This document shows positions 26,859 to 35,851 of a stretch of DNA of 64,000 bases, piece by piece. The DNA comes from an uncultured Allobosea sp. Lineage in GTDB: Bacteria > Pseudomonadota > Alphaproteobacteria > Rhizobiales > Beijerinckiaceae. The stretch spans positions 172,298 through 236,297 of the forward strand of contig NZ_CAMFJF010000003.1 in the NCBI RefSeq assembly GCF_945956895.1, read 5' to 3'. Both the position numbers and the translations under genes were made by a program. Under the pieces are notes generated by a model, which was not told the origin of the DNA, made no database searches, and saw only the letters and a list, made by a program, of their open reading frames with translations. The number at the start of each line of letters is the position of its first letter. Position 1 is the first letter of the stretch.

Positions 26859-27401
26859 TCAGCGCGGCGCGAGCACCATGACCATCTGGCGGCCTTCGAG
26901 CTGCCAGTCGCTCTCGACCTTGGCGATCTCGGCGGTATCGACCTTGACGCGCTCCAGCACCTTCACGCCGAGGTCCTGATGCGCCATTTCGCGGCCGCGG
27001 AAGCGCAGGGTGACCTTCACCTTGTCGCCTTCCTCGAAGAAGCCGTGCATGGCCTTCATCTTCACGTCGTAGTCGTGCTTGTCGATGCCGGGGCGCAGCT
27101 TGATTTCCTTGATCTCGATGGTGCGCTGCTTCTTGCGCGCCTCCGAGGCCTTCTTCTGCTCGAGAAAGCGGAAGCGACCGTAATCGAGGATCTTGCAGAC
27201 CGGCGGAACGGAGTTCGGGGCGATCTCGACGAGGTCGAGACCGGCGTCCTCGGCGAGCTTCAACGCATCGAAGAACGAGACCACGCCACGGTTGGCGCCG
27301 GTATCGTCGATGAGCTGGACTTCGCGAACTCCGCGGATATCGCGGTTCGAGCGGGGACCTTCCTTGGTCGGGGTCGGGGCAGCGCGGTAGGGACGACGAA
27401 T
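26859..27401 (-). CDS. infC: Translation initiation factor IF-3
   Basis: Binds the 30S subunit and checks start-codon selection. The 180-residue product has the N-terminal domain ([20 protein letters not shown]), the linker, and the C-terminal domain ending [16 protein letters not shown]. No ATG, GTG or TTG fits the family N-terminus. The codon before [10 protein letters not shown] is ATT, nine bases after AGGAG, which matches the conserved AUU start used for IF-3 autoregulation in many bacteria. rpmI-rplT are not adjacent. Confidence 0.95.
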   Translation of the reverse strand: MRRPYRAAPTPTKEGPRSNRDIRGVREVQLIDDTGANRGVVSFFDALKLAEDAGLDLVEIAPNSVPPVCKILDYGRFRFLEQKKASEARKKQRTIEIKEIKLRPGIDKHDYDVKMKAMHGFFEEGDKVKVTLRFRGREMAHQDLGVKVLERVKVDTAEIAKVESDWQLEGRQMVMVLAPR

Positions 27402-27519
27402 GGGGGTATTCTCCTGTACTTGGCGCGCGTCGCGCCGTTGTTGCAGACACATTGCACAAAGATGGGCGATGTCAATGCATGACACAGCGATGGCAGGCAT
27501 CTCCCACCGGAGAGGCCGG

Positions 27520-28737
27520 TCAGCGACCCAGCAACGCGCAATAGACGTCGAGGGTTTCCGCGACCATCGCTTCCAGCGAGAAATGCCGCTCGACATGGGC
27601 GCGCGCCCTTCGCGCCAGCGCATCTCTGGCGGATGGACGCAGACTCAACGCCTCGTTCAGGCCCTCTGCGAGCGCCGCGGCATCGCCTGGAGGCACGCGC
27701 CAGCCGGTGCGTTCTGCCGGCGCGACCTGCGGTGGCGCCAGCACCGTCTCCGGCACGGCGCCGAGATCCGAGACCACGACCGGCGTGCCCATCGCCTGCG
27801 CCTCGACCGCGACGCGGCCGAAGGCCTCCGGATCGGTCGAGGGCACCGCGACCACCGCTGCCGAGAGCATCGCCGCCGGCATGTCCGTGCAGTGGCCGAC
27901 ACGCTTCACGCGCCCCTCCAGCCCGGCCTTGGCGATCAGCGCGTCGAGTTCCTTGACGTAACCGTCCCTGCCCTGCGCGTCGCCGGCAAGGATGAAGGCC
28001 GTGTCGGTATCGCCGCCGTCGCGCATCAGGCGCGCCGCCTCGATCAGCACGCGCTGGCCCTTCCAGTTGGTCAGGCGGCCGGGCAGCAGCACGATGCGCT
28101 GGTGAGGCTCGACGCCCCAGGCCTTGCGCAACGCCTGCACGCGCTCGGCACCGACGGCAGCCGGCGCGAAGGCCGAGAAATTGGTGCCGCGATTGACGAC
28201 CCTGACGCGGTCGCCAGCCACCGGGTGCTTCGCCTGGATCAGGCCGGCCGTATAGACGGAGTTGGCAATGACCACATCGCCGCGCGCCATCACCGAATTA
28301 TAGAGTGTCTTCACCGCCGAACGGCTGTTGTAGGAGCCGTGATAGGTGGTGACGAAAGGCAGCTTCAGCAGTCGCGCCGCCCCGAGCGCGACCCAGGCCG
28401 GCGCGCGCGAGCGGGCATGGATCAGCTCCACCCCCTCCTGCTGGCAGAGCCGCGCGAGCTTGCGGATGTTGAAGAGCATCGCGACCGGGTTCTTCGAGGC
28501 CGCCGGGAATGGCAGCCAGACCCCGCCCTTGGCCTGCAACTCCGCGACGAGGCGCCCGCCTTCGGTCGCGACCAGCGCACGCGCGCCGACATCGGTCAAA
28601 CCCTTGGCGATGTCGACGGCGGTGCGCTCTGCCCCTCCAGCTTCCAGCTCGGGAATGATCTGCAGGATCGTCCGCCCCGCCAGCGGATGCGTTTCGGTCG
28701 AAGGCAGCGAAAGATGGGCACCCGGCTTGAAGGACAT
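27520..28737 (-). CDS. GT4 family glycosyltransferase
   Basis: GT-B fold enzyme of 405 residues. N-terminal [20 protein letters not shown] is the acceptor-side glycine loop; RVVNRGTNF starts the second domain, [19 protein letters not shown] and [22 protein letters not shown] (E-x7-E) are donor-binding motifs of the GT4 group. This family includes enzymes for LPS core and exopolysaccharide. It has no co-directional sugar genes alongside; the neighbours are infC and a divergent hydrolase. Confidence 0.9.
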   Translation of the reverse strand: MSFKPGAHLSLPSTETHPLAGRTILQIIPELEAGGAERTAVDIAKGLTDVGARALVATEGGRLVAELQAKGGVWLPFPAASKNPVAMLFNIRKLARLCQQEGVELIHARSRAPAWVALGAARLLKLPFVTTYHGSYNSRSAVKTLYNSVMARGDVVIANSVYTAGLIQAKHPVAGDRVRVVNRGTNFSAFAPAAVGAERVQALRKAWGVEPHQRIVLLPGRLTNWKGQRVLIEAARLMRDGGDTDTAFILAGDAQGRDGYVKELDALIAKAGLEGRVKRVGHCTDMPAAMLSAAVVAVPSTDPEAFGRVAVEAQAMGTPVVVSDLGAVPETVLAPPQVAPAERTGWRVPPGDAAALAEGLNEALSLRPSARDALARRARAHVERHFSLEAMVAETLDVYCALLGR

Positions 28738-28844
28738 TCGTTCTCGGTCTGGACTTTCGTTCGGCGGGGCGAATATGCCCCTATCGGTCGATAGCCGCAG
28801 CCTCTAATCGCCGCGGCCAGGTGATTCGTCACAGGAGATTTGCC

Positions 28845-29627
28845 TTGGAGCGCCAGCCGCCGCAATGGCTCGAAGTCGGGAAAGGTCCCGCGAAGCGCCG
28901 CCTCGCCTATCTCCTGCAGGAGGGAACGGCTGCACCGGTGGTCTGGCTCGGCGGCTTCCGCTCCGACATGCGCGCGACCAAGGCCGAGGCGCTGGCCGAC
29001 TGGGCGCGCGCCAACGGCCGGGCCTGCCTGCGCTTCGACTATGGTGGCCATGGCGAGAGCGATGGCGATTTCGGCAGCTTCACCCTGTCGGACTGGCTCG
29101 GCGATGCGCTTGCGGCGGTCGAAAGCCTGTGCCGCCAGCCACCGATCCTGGTGGGGTCATCAATGGGCGGCTGGATCGCACTGCTCGCGGCGCGCAAGCT
29201 GTTTGGAACACCGCTGCAGCCGGCCGGGCTCGTCCTGATCGCGCCTGCGGTGGATTTCTCCGAGGAGCTGATGTGGGCGCAGATGCCCGATTCGATCCGC
29301 CGGATGATCCTTGACGAGGGCGTCTGGCTGCGGCCTTCGGAATACGCGCCCGAGCCGACGCCGATCACCCGTGCCCTGATCGAGGACGGACGCCGGCACC
29401 TGCTGTTCGGCGGCGAGATCAAGGCCGGCTGCCCCGTTCATATCCTGCAGGGCATGCGCGACCCCGACGTGCCCTGGCGCCAGGCGCTGAAGCTCGTCGA
29501 GCATCTCAGCGGCGATCCCGTCGTCCTGACCTTGATCAAGGACGGCGATCACCGCCTGTCCACGCCAGAGGATATCGTGAGGCTGCAAGCGGCGGTCGCC
29601 GGGATGGCGACCGCGCCCCGACCTTGA
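28845..29627 (+). CDS. Alpha/beta hydrolase, ABHD10-like thioesterase/esterase
   Basis: Serine hydrolase of 260 residues. DYGGHGESDGDF, the nucleophile elbow VGSSMGGWIALLAA, Asp in MRDPDVPW and His in KDGDHRLSTPED form the expected triad. It resembles the ABHD10 group of mitochondrial and bacterial thioesterases. TTG at 28845, eight bases after CAGGAG, is preferred to the GTG at 28821, which would place the ribosome binding site inside the gene. Confidence 0.85.
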   Translation: MERQPPQWLEVGKGPAKRRLAYLLQEGTAAPVVWLGGFRSDMRATKAEALADWARANGRACLRFDYGGHGESDGDFGSFTLSDWLGDALAAVESLCRQPPILVGSSMGGWIALLAARKLFGTPLQPAGLVLIAPAVDFSEELMWAQMPDSIRRMILDEGVWLRPSEYAPEPTPITRALIEDGRRHLLFGGEIKAGCPVHILQGMRDPDVPWRQALKLVEHLSGDPVVLTLIKDGDHRLSTPEDIVRLQAAVAGMATAPRP

Positions 29628-29639
29628 GCGTGGCCGGCG

Positions 29640-29906
29640 TCAGTGGACGCTGACCATCTTCAGGTCATGCTCCCAGGCATTGGCCGTGGCGGCCTCGCGC
29701 GAATCCGTGACGAGGATCGGCGCGCCGTCGGCCGAGAGCAGGGTGAAGAGCTGCAAGCCGGACTCGATCTTCGGAGCCTGCGGGAAAATCCGCATCAGCT
29801 CGTCCGAGGTCATCGACTTGACATAGGCCACTTCGCCGGCGCCGAGCGCGGCGAATTCCGCAGGGGTCAGCGGGTTGGCCTGAATAAGGATTCTGTCCTG
29901 TTTCAT
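29640..29906 (-). CDS. DUF1150 family protein
   Basis: Small acidic cytoplasmic protein of 88 residues. The segments TPAEFAALGAGEVAYVKSM and TDSREAATANAWEHDLKMVSVH are typical of DUF1150. Genes of this family usually sit beside a small heat-shock protein gene in Hyphomicrobiales, as here, so it is probably part of the heat-shock regulon. Molecular role unknown. Start ATG has GGAGGG upstream. Confidence 0.85.
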   Translation of the reverse strand: MKQDRILIQANPLTPAEFAALGAGEVAYVKSMTSDELMRIFPQAPKIESGLQLFTLLSADGAPILVTDSREAATANAWEHDLKMVSVH

Positions 29907-30017
29907 CGCGCCCTCCTTCAGAGCAGTGCGAATGCGGTTCTGATACTGCGCCTTCAATTATGAACAGATGCGAAAACCGCTTGCCGCATCCTTCAAAGCT
30001 GGACGGGTCTCCGTCCT

Positions 30018-30446
30018 CTACTCCCGGCTCATGATATCGATACGCCGGATGAGCCGTTCCGGTTCCGGCCTGACCAGATCAATCGCGAGCAGGCCGTTCG
30101 ACAGATCGGCGCCGAGCACCTGCATTCCGTCGGCCAGCAGGAAGCTGCGCTGGAACTGACGGGCGGCAATGCCGCGGTGCAGAAACTGGCGATTCTTGTC
30201 GTCGCCCTGGCGCCCCCGGATCGTCAGCTGGTTTTCTTCCAGCGTGATCTCGAGCTGCTCCCGAGCAAAGCCCGCGACGGCCAGCGTGATGCGCAGGCGA
30301 TCGGGCTCGTCCTCCGTCCGGGGCATCCGCTCGATATTGTAGGGCGGGTAACCCTCGCTCGCGCCCTTGGCGACGCGATCAAGCGCACGCTCGATATCGT
30401 CGAAGCCGAGCAGGAACGGATGTGACAGGCTAGGCGTACGCGTCAT
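30018..30446 (-). CDS. Hsp20/alpha-crystallin family small heat-shock protein
   Basis: ATP-independent holdase chaperone of 142 residues. The alpha-crystallin domain starts around residue 38 (YNIERMPRTEDEPDRLRITLAVAGF) and includes the LEITLEENQLTIRGRQ strand and HRGIAARQFQRSFLLADGMQV. The IxI motif appears as RRIDI near the end. It is followed 111 bases later by DUF1150 on the same strand. A CTTGCT-N17-CTTTCG element upstream loosely resembles an RpoH promoter, and the leader has a hairpin over the SD. Confidence 0.92.
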   Translation of the reverse strand: MTRTPSLSHPFLLGFDDIERALDRVAKGASEGYPPYNIERMPRTEDEPDRLRITLAVAGFAREQLEITLEENQLTIRGRQGDDKNRQFLHRGIAARQFQRSFLLADGMQVLGADLSNGLLAIDLVRPEPERLIRRIDIMSRE

Positions 30447-30452
30447 CTTCCA

Positions 30453-30469
30453 GGCCCTCGAAAGGCGCC
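30453..30469 (-). promoter_or_regulatory. Possible RNA-thermometer hairpin in hsp20 leader
   Basis: Read leftward, GGCGCCTTTCGAGGGCC folds as CCT-TTCG-AGG plus outer pairs around a G-G mismatch, hiding the likely Shine-Dalgarno GAGGG eight bases before the hsp20 ATG. ROSE elements of rhizobial heat-shock genes use the same principle. Assignment is by eye only. Confidence 0.35.
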
Positions 30470-30607
30470 TCACAAACATCGGAACCCGCCGCTGGCAGCA
30501 TTCCGCAGGCGAAAGGCGAACCCTCCCGCTTGAGCAAGATATGGCGAAGCGCGGAGGTGGCTTCAAGAGGAGCCACCCTTGGCCGGTATCGGAGCGGTCC
30601 CCTATGC

Positions 30608-30701
30608 CGTCATTCTCGGGCGGAGCGACGCTTCGACCCGAGAACCTCATGACGAGAAGGCACTGGTTTCCGAGATGCTCGGGTCAAGCCCGAGCATGAC
30701 G
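30608..30701. repeat. Intergenic palindrome, family A
   Basis: Arms CGTCATTCTCGGG and GATGCTCGGGTCAAGCCC plus GAGCATGACG. It lies between hsp20 and tRNA-His. Confidence 0.85.
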
Positions 30702-30732
30702 GCGGCCTTCGAGACGATGTCCGGAAGAAGAA

Positions 30733-30809
30733 TGGTACAGCCACCCCGGCTTGAACGGGGGACCTCTAGATCCACAATCTAGCGCTCTAACCAACTGAGC
30801 TATGGCTGC
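30733..30809 (-). tRNA. tRNA-His (GTG)
   Basis: A 77-base cloverleaf can be drawn: acceptor GCAGCCA/TGGCTGT with one G-T pair, D arm GCTCAGTTGGTTAGAGC, anticodon stem CTAGA/TCTAG with loop TTGTGGA (anticodon GTG), T arm CCCCGTTCAAGCCGGGG, and encoded CCA. The discriminator base is A73, as reported for alphaproteobacterial tRNA-His that do not use the usual G-1:C73 identity pair. Confidence 0.95.
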
Positions 30810-30959
30810 CCAAACACAGGCTACGCGACCGGCCGCCGTGGCGGGGGTCGTCAGCGGCGCGGACCCTAGTGCCGACTCTCCGCTTTTGCAACCGCGTAAT
30901 TCAACTCCGGCTACGGAATTTCGGCGCGGCCTTCGCACGCGCCGAATCCGGCCGTTCGA

Positions 30960-31772
30960 TCAGTCCTTGCGCAGGGCCGCGTTGGCGGTGCGCGCCAGCT
31001 CCTTGAGATGCTCGGCATAGGATTCGTAGCTGCGACGCACGGCCTTGGCCTGCAACGCGATCGCTTCGGAGGCGCTGTTGCTGCGCGCCAGCGTCTGCGC
31101 GTCGCCCAGCGTCGCCTCCAGCTCGGCGCAGGCATGGTCGAGCATGCGGGCCTGCAAGGCACCGAAGGCCCGCGCCATGGTGAGCGCCTGGCTCATCACC
31201 GTGGCGGTCGCGACGGCCGCCGCCTCGGGCGGGCGCGGCAGGGGCAGCGAATCAAGGGAGGCAGGCTGCTGCGGCGGAGCCACCTTGGCAGCCGGAGCGG
31301 GAACGGGCTCCGCGGGCTTGGCAACCGGGGCCACCGGCGCGGCCTGGACGGGCGCAGGCCTGGCAGGCGCCGTTTCGGCGGCAACGGGCTTGACGGGCGT
31401 CGGCTTCGCCTCGGCGACGACGGGCCGTGAGACCGCGGCTGCGGGCTTGGCAGCCTTCGCCGCAAGCTTCGGCCCTGCGACCTTCGTCACGGGCTTCTCG
31501 ACCCTGACCTTGACCGGGGCCGTCTTTTTCGGGGCGCTCGCGACCGGCGGCTTGACGGCAGGGGCGGGCTTGGCGGCAGCCGGCGCGGCCTGGACGACCT
31601 TCGGCGGCGCGACAGAGGCAGCCACTGCGACGGGCGCGGGCTTCGCAGGAGCGGCCTCCAGCGGCTTCGCCGTGGATGGTGGTGTCTCGACCGGCGCGGG
31701 CGTCAGCGCCTTCACCGGGGACAGGCTGACCGGAACCTTGGACTTGGTCCGGGTCGGAGCAGGCTTGACCAT
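30960..31772 (-). CDS. Phasin-like protein with long Ala/Pro/Lys-rich N-terminal region
   Basis: 270 residues. The first 180 or so are a low-complexity Ala/Pro/Lys/Val region (many KPAPV and PVKP units), resembling histone H1-like tails. The last 80 residues are a predicted amphipathic helix (SQALTMARAFGALQARMLDHACAE) matching the phasin_2 type. Phasins coat polyhydroxyalkanoate granules, and PhaM/PhaF-like proteins with such tails also bind DNA; a granule-nucleoid link is an inference. It is 97 bases downstream of another phasin on the same strand. Confidence 0.75.
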   Translation of the reverse strand: MVKPAPTRTKSKVPVSLSPVKALTPAPVETPPSTAKPLEAAPAKPAPVAVAASVAPPKVVQAAPAAAKPAPAVKPPVASAPKKTAPVKVRVEKPVTKVAGPKLAAKAAKPAAAVSRPVVAEAKPTPVKPVAAETAPARPAPVQAAPVAPVAKPAEPVPAPAAKVAPPQQPASLDSLPLPRPPEAAAVATATVMSQALTMARAFGALQARMLDHACAELEATLGDAQTLARSNSASEAIALQAKAVRRSYESYAEHLKELARTANAALRKD

Positions 31773-31869
31773 GACAGCTCTCCTTCAGCGGCAAACAGCG
31801 AAGGCCGGACCGCGCGGTCCGGCCAGAATAGCGATGAACGGCGCCATGCGGCGCCGAATCAGCGGCGCC

Positions 31870-32265
31870 TCAGCGGCCCTTGGTCGCCTTGCTGACAGTC
31901 TCGGCAGCCTTGGTCGCGGCATCCTGCGCGGCGGTGCCGAGGTCCTTGAGCTGGTTCTGGAGCGCGGCAACCTGCGACTTCAGGAAGTCGGACTGGTGCT
32001 GCATCACCTCGGTCAAATCCTTCGACTTCACCAGCTTCTGGGCGAGATCGAACGCGGCCGCGACATTGTTCTCGGCATAGGCGATGGCCTTGCGGGTCGC
32101 GTCCTGAGTATTGGCGCGGGCGCTCTCGGCGGAGCCGTGGGCATTATCCACAGCCTTATGGGCAGCGCCCATGAAGCCGTCGAACGCCTTGCGGGCCTGC
32201 TCTACGCTGCGCTCGGCGAACTCGCGCATTTCGGTGGGCACTTCATAAGGCAGCTTGCCGTTCAT
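31870..32265 (-). CDS. Phasin family protein
   Basis: 131-residue amphipathic helical protein. The pattern MREFAERSVEQARKAFDGFM, AENNVAAAFDLAQKLVKSKDL and DFLKSQVAALQNQLKDL is typical of phasin_2 granule-associated proteins. It probably coats polyhydroxybutyrate granules. AGGAGG precedes the ATG at a good distance. Two TGCAC(T/C)GCA palindromes upstream suggest control by the PhaR repressor. Confidence 0.88.
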   Translation of the reverse strand: MNGKLPYEVPTEMREFAERSVEQARKAFDGFMGAAHKAVDNAHGSAESARANTQDATRKAIAYAENNVAAAFDLAQKLVKSKDLTEVMQHQSDFLKSQVAALQNQLKDLGTAAQDAATKAAETVSKATKGR

Positions 32266-32306
32266 CGAATCCTCCTGTCGAGTGACGATCCATCCCGAGG
32301 TCATTG

Positions 32307-32334
32307 TGCACTGCAATATCATTGTTGCACCGCA
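32307..32334. promoter_or_regulatory. Pair of PhaR-like TGC-N3-GCA sites upstream of phasin gene
   Basis: TGCACTGCA at 32307-32315 and TGCACCGCA at 32326-32334, 19 bases apart (about two helical turns), 42 bases before the phasin start. Known PhaR sites in PHB-producing alphaproteobacteria contain TGC/GCA inverted repeats. Binding is inferred. Confidence 0.5.
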
Positions 32335-32489
32335 GTGACAACAGCGTGACAATTGGCGACGCCAGCCATGTTAACGCTGTTTCGATGAGAAGCGGGAGAG
32401 CGATCTTCGGTTCCATGGATTTGCTGCCGTTTGGGGTCTATTAAGGCTTTGTTAGGCATAACGGGCGCGGATCGAACGAGCGGGCAGGC

Positions 32490-35402
32490 ATGAGCAAGGC
32501 CGGAGAGGACTGGGCGAAGTGGAGCGTGGCGGCGGCTGAAGACGCCGCCCTTGCATCCTTTGCCGCCGGCGGCGCCCTGCTGCTGTGGGACCCGGCTTCG
32601 GAGCAGCCGCATCTCGTCAATGCCGCGGCGCAAGCGCTGCTCGGCGGACAGGCGAGCCTGCCGGCACCGACGCGGCAACGCTTGAACCTCCTGGCCGGCG
32701 GCCTGGCCTCCGCCAGCGGCATCCGCCTGGAGCGCCTGCGCCTGACCGCGAGTTTCGCCGCGGTGCCCGTCACCTGCGGCAGCAAGCTGGTTTCGCTGGC
32801 TGACGGGCGCTCCGCCCTGGCCATCGCGGTGCAGGCATCCGAACTGCGCCGCCTCGGCATCATCGTTCCCAAGGCTGCCGAACCGGCGCCCGTTGCCGCT
32901 CCGGCTCCCGCGGAGGACGCGCCCCGCAACGCAGCGCCCTCCCCCGCCAAGCCGGCGACGGTCCGTTTCCTCTGGCAAAGCGATCGCGAGGGCAGACTGA
33001 CCAAGCTCTCCGACAATATCGCCATCCTGACCGGGCAACCGGCAGCGGCCGGGCTGATCGGCCGGCGCTGGCAGGACCTGCTCGGCTCAGCCTTCGCCGA
33101 CAGCGATGGCGGGCTGATCGAGCGCTTCGCCAAGCCTGCGACCTGGAGCGGCCATGGCGTGCTCTGGCGCACCGTTTCGCCTGGCGAGGCCGCGCCGGTC
33201 GAGCTCTCCGGCGTGCCGGTGCTCGACGCCGCGCGCCAGCTAGCCGGCTTCCGTGGCTTCGGTATCGCCCGCCTCAACGAGCGCTGCCCCTTCCCGGTGG
33301 CCGAGGCCGCGCCCGACGATGCTCCGCAAGCGGCGGCCGATCTCTCGGCCATGGACGAAACGCCTCCCGCAACTTCATCTCACATCGACAACGTGATCGC
33401 CCCTGCCGTACCCAGCGCTGCAGATGAGGACGCTCCAGCCATCGGCGAACGTCAGACCGACGAACTCCCGGATTTGTCCGAGGATGACGAGGAGGAGGCA
33501 GAAGCAACCGCCACCTCGCCCGCGCCCGGCGAGCCGGAGGAAGAAGCGGCACAGGTGCCCGCTCCCGCAGCACCTGCTGCGCCCGAACCCGATTCGCTGC
33601 CCGGCAAGATCGTGCCGCTGCGCAATGGCCACCTGACCGCGATCCGGCCGGTTCTCGAACCGTCGAAGTCGCATCTGAGCTCGGCCGAGCGCAATGCCTT
33701 CCGCGAGATCGCCAAGGCGCTGGGCGCGAGGCTTGCCGGCGACGACGAGCCGAGCGCGCCGCGCCTTCCCCCGGTGGCGCCATTGCAGGTCAAGGACAAG
33801 GAAGAGATCACTGCCGCGAAACTCGCAGCGGAGACTGAGGCCCTCGCCCCTGCCCGGCAGCGCAACTCCCATGCCGATGTGCTCGACCGGCTGCCGATCG
33901 CCGTTCTCGTCAATCGCGGCGACGAGGCGCTCTATGCCAACCGCACGCTGCTCGAACTGCTGGATTATGCCGACCTTGCCGACCTCAAGGCCGGCGGCAA
34001 GGTCAGCCGCCTGATCAAGGAGGCCACCCGCACCGACGGCGGCACGATGACGCTGATCGACCGGCTCGGCCATCTCGTCCATGTCGATGCCGTGCTGTCG
34101 AGCGTGAGTTGGCAGGACGAGCCGGCGACGCTGATGGCCTTCCGCCATCCGACCGGGGATGGCAGCGAAGTACCGGTGCTGACGCCGGAAGAGGCGGAAG
34201 AAGCCGAGCTCGCGGCCGAATTCGCGGCGGAGGAAGCCGAATCGGCGGCACGGGTCGAGGCGCTGCGACTTGATGCCGATGCCCGCGATGCCCGCATCGG
34301 CGAGCTCACCGCCATGCTCGATACCGCGACCGACGGCGTCGTCACCGTCGACGATCGCGGGCGCATCCTGTCGCTGAACAAGGCGGCCGAAGCCCTGTTC
34401 GGCTACGACCAGCGCGAAGTCACCGGCGAGTTGTTCACCCTGCTCTTCGCCAGCGAGAGTCATGCTCCCGCGCTCGACTATCTCGAAGGGCTGAAGGGTG
34501 GCGGTGTTGCTTCCGTGCTCAATGACGGGCGTGAGGTGCAAGGCCGGGTGCGCCAGGGCGGCAAGATCCCGCTGTTCATGACGATGGGCCAGATCGCTCA
34601 TGGCAACGAGCCGCGCTTCTGCGCCGTGCTGCGCGACATCACCGCCTGGAAGAAGACCGAGGGCGAGCTGGTCGATGCCCGCAAGGCGGCGGAGATGGCC
34701 AGCGCCCAGAAATCGGACGTGCTTGCCAAGATCAGCCACGAGATCCGCACCCCGCTCAACGCGATCATCGGCTTCGCCGAGGTGATGGCGGAGGAGCGCT
34801 TCGGGCCGATCGCCAACGAGCGCTACAAGGAATACCTGCGCGACATCCACCAGTCGGGCGGCTACGTCATCAGCCTCGTCAACGACCTGCTCGATCTCGC
34901 CAAGATCGAGGCCGGCAAGCTCGATCTCGACTTCGTCAGCGTCAACCTGAACGAGATCGCGCTCTCCACAGTGTCGCTGCTCCAGCCGGAGGCGCAGCGC
35001 GGCCGTGTCGTCCTGCGCTCGGGGTTGTCGCCGAAGCTGCCGCCGGTCGTCGCCGACGAGCGCTCGATCCGCCAGATCGCGATCAACCTGCTCTCGAATG
35101 CAGTGAAGTTCACCGATGCCGGCGGGCAGGTCATCATCTCGACCGCGCTCGGCGACCAGGGCGAGGCGATCCTTCGGGTGCGCGACACCGGCATCGGCAT
35201 GGACGACGACGAACTCCGGCTTGCGCTCGAACCGTTCCGCCAGGTGCCGACGACGCGCCGCGCCGGCGGCACGGGCCTCGGCCTGCCGCTGACCAAGGCA
35301 CTGGTTGAAGCAAACCGCGCGGCCATGGCGATCACCAGCGTCAAGAAAGAGGGCACGCTGGTCGAGATCACCTTCCCGCCGCAGCGCGTGCTGGCGAGCT
35401 GA
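32490..35402 (+). CDS. PAS-domain sensor histidine kinase, PdhS-like (PleC/DivJ homologue)
   Basis: Cytoplasmic kinase of 970 residues without membrane helices. A long N-terminal region, partly acidic and Pro/Ala-rich (residues 330-380), precedes a PAS domain at about 605-715 (DTATDGVVTVDDRGRILSLN). The catalytic core has the H-box SHEIRTPLNAIIGFAEVM with phospho-acceptor His near residue 750, the N-box NLLSNAVKFT, and ATP-lid motifs RDTGIGMDDDE and GGTGLGLPLTKAL. It resembles Brucella PdhS, which controls the cell-cycle regulator DivK; a pole-related role here is inferred. No response regulator is adjacent. Confidence 0.85.
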   Translation: MSKAGEDWAKWSVAAAEDAALASFAAGGALLLWDPASEQPHLVNAAAQALLGGQASLPAPTRQRLNLLAGGLASASGIRLERLRLTASFAAVPVTCGSKLVSLADGRSALAIAVQASELRRLGIIVPKAAEPAPVAAPAPAEDAPRNAAPSPAKPATVRFLWQSDREGRLTKLSDNIAILTGQPAAAGLIGRRWQDLLGSAFADSDGGLIERFAKPATWSGHGVLWRTVSPGEAAPVELSGVPVLDAARQLAGFRGFGIARLNERCPFPVAEAAPDDAPQAAADLSAMDETPPATSSHIDNVIAPAVPSAADEDAPAIGERQTDELPDLSEDDEEEAEATATSPAPGEPEEEAAQVPAPAAPAAPEPDSLPGKIVPLRNGHLTAIRPVLEPSKSHLSSAERNAFREIAKALGARLAGDDEPSAPRLPPVAPLQVKDKEEITAAKLAAETEALAPARQRNSHADVLDRLPIAVLVNRGDEALYANRTLLELLDYADLADLKAGGKVSRLIKEATRTDGGTMTLIDRLGHLVHVDAVLSSVSWQDEPATLMAFRHPTGDGSEVPVLTPEEAEEAELAAEFAAEEAESAARVEALRLDADARDARIGELTAMLDTATDGVVTVDDRGRILSLNKAAEALFGYDQREVTGELFTLLFASESHAPALDYLEGLKGGGVASVLNDGREVQGRVRQGGKIPLFMTMGQIAHGNEPRFCAVLRDITAWKKTEGELVDARKAAEMASAQKSDVLAKISHEIRTPLNAIIGFAEVMAEERFGPIANERYKEYLRDIHQSGGYVISLVNDLLDLAKIEAGKLDLDFVSVNLNEIALSTVSLLQPEAQRGRVVLRSGLSPKLPPVVADERSIRQIAINLLSNAVKFTDAGGQVIISTALGDQGEAILRVRDTGIGMDDDELRLALEPFRQVPTTRRAGGTGLGLPLTKALVEANRAAMAITSVKKEGTLVEITFPPQRVLAS

Positions 35403-35418
35403 AGCAACTCCAAGTCGC

Positions 35419-35516
35419 CGTCATGCTCGGGCTTGACCCGAGCATCTCGTGACGAGAGGGCGCCCCATCCTGCCGGGACTTCCCGGGTCGAAACTGTGCG
35501 TCGCCCGAGAATGGCG
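35419..35516. repeat. Intergenic palindrome, family A
   Basis: Left arm CGTCATGCTCGGGCTTGACC is intact; the right arm is degenerate (GCCCGAGAATGGCGA). It separates the kinase gene from brnT. Confidence 0.75.
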
Positions 35517-35575
35517 ACTGCCCCAGGGAGTATCGGGGTTGCGCCCTATACCGAAATCCCGTACCATCCCTAGAT

Positions 35576-35851
35576 ATGTCGGAAGACAGATTTGATCCCG
35601 CCAAGGACGTGATCAACCGTGAGAAGCACGGGCTGCCGCTGGCTTTCGGCGATCGGGTTTTCGAGGATGGCAATCACCTGATCATCCCCTCCATCCGCGA
35701 GATCGATGGCGAAGAACGCTTCAAGGTCGTCGGGATCGTTGGGGGCAAGCTGTTCACCGGCATTTTCGTCTGGCGGGGCGATTGGCCTCGCTTCATCTCG
35801 GTGAGAAGGAGCAATAAAGGTGAAGAACGAGCCTACCGCTCTTCCTGCTGA
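35576..35851 (+). CDS. brnT: BrnT family toxin
   Basis: 91-residue RelE-fold ribonuclease toxin. FDPAKDVINREKHGLPLAFGDRVFED, GEERFKVVGIVGGKLF and RFISVRRSNKGEERAY match the BrnT family. Translation inhibition by mRNA cleavage is family knowledge. Its 3' end overlaps the antitoxin gene by 32 bases, which would couple their expression. Confidence 0.85.
   Translation: MSEDRFDPAKDVINREKHGLPLAFGDRVFEDGNHLIIPSIREIDGEERFKVVGIVGGKLFTGIFVWRGDWPRFISVRRSNKGEERAYRSSC

Noticed and set aside
33375..34850. 491-codon minus-strand ORF antisense to the PdhS-like kinase
   Set aside because: It is in register with third-position GC of the kinase gene, has no family motifs, and the plus-strand frame has clear PAS and histidine kinase signatures.
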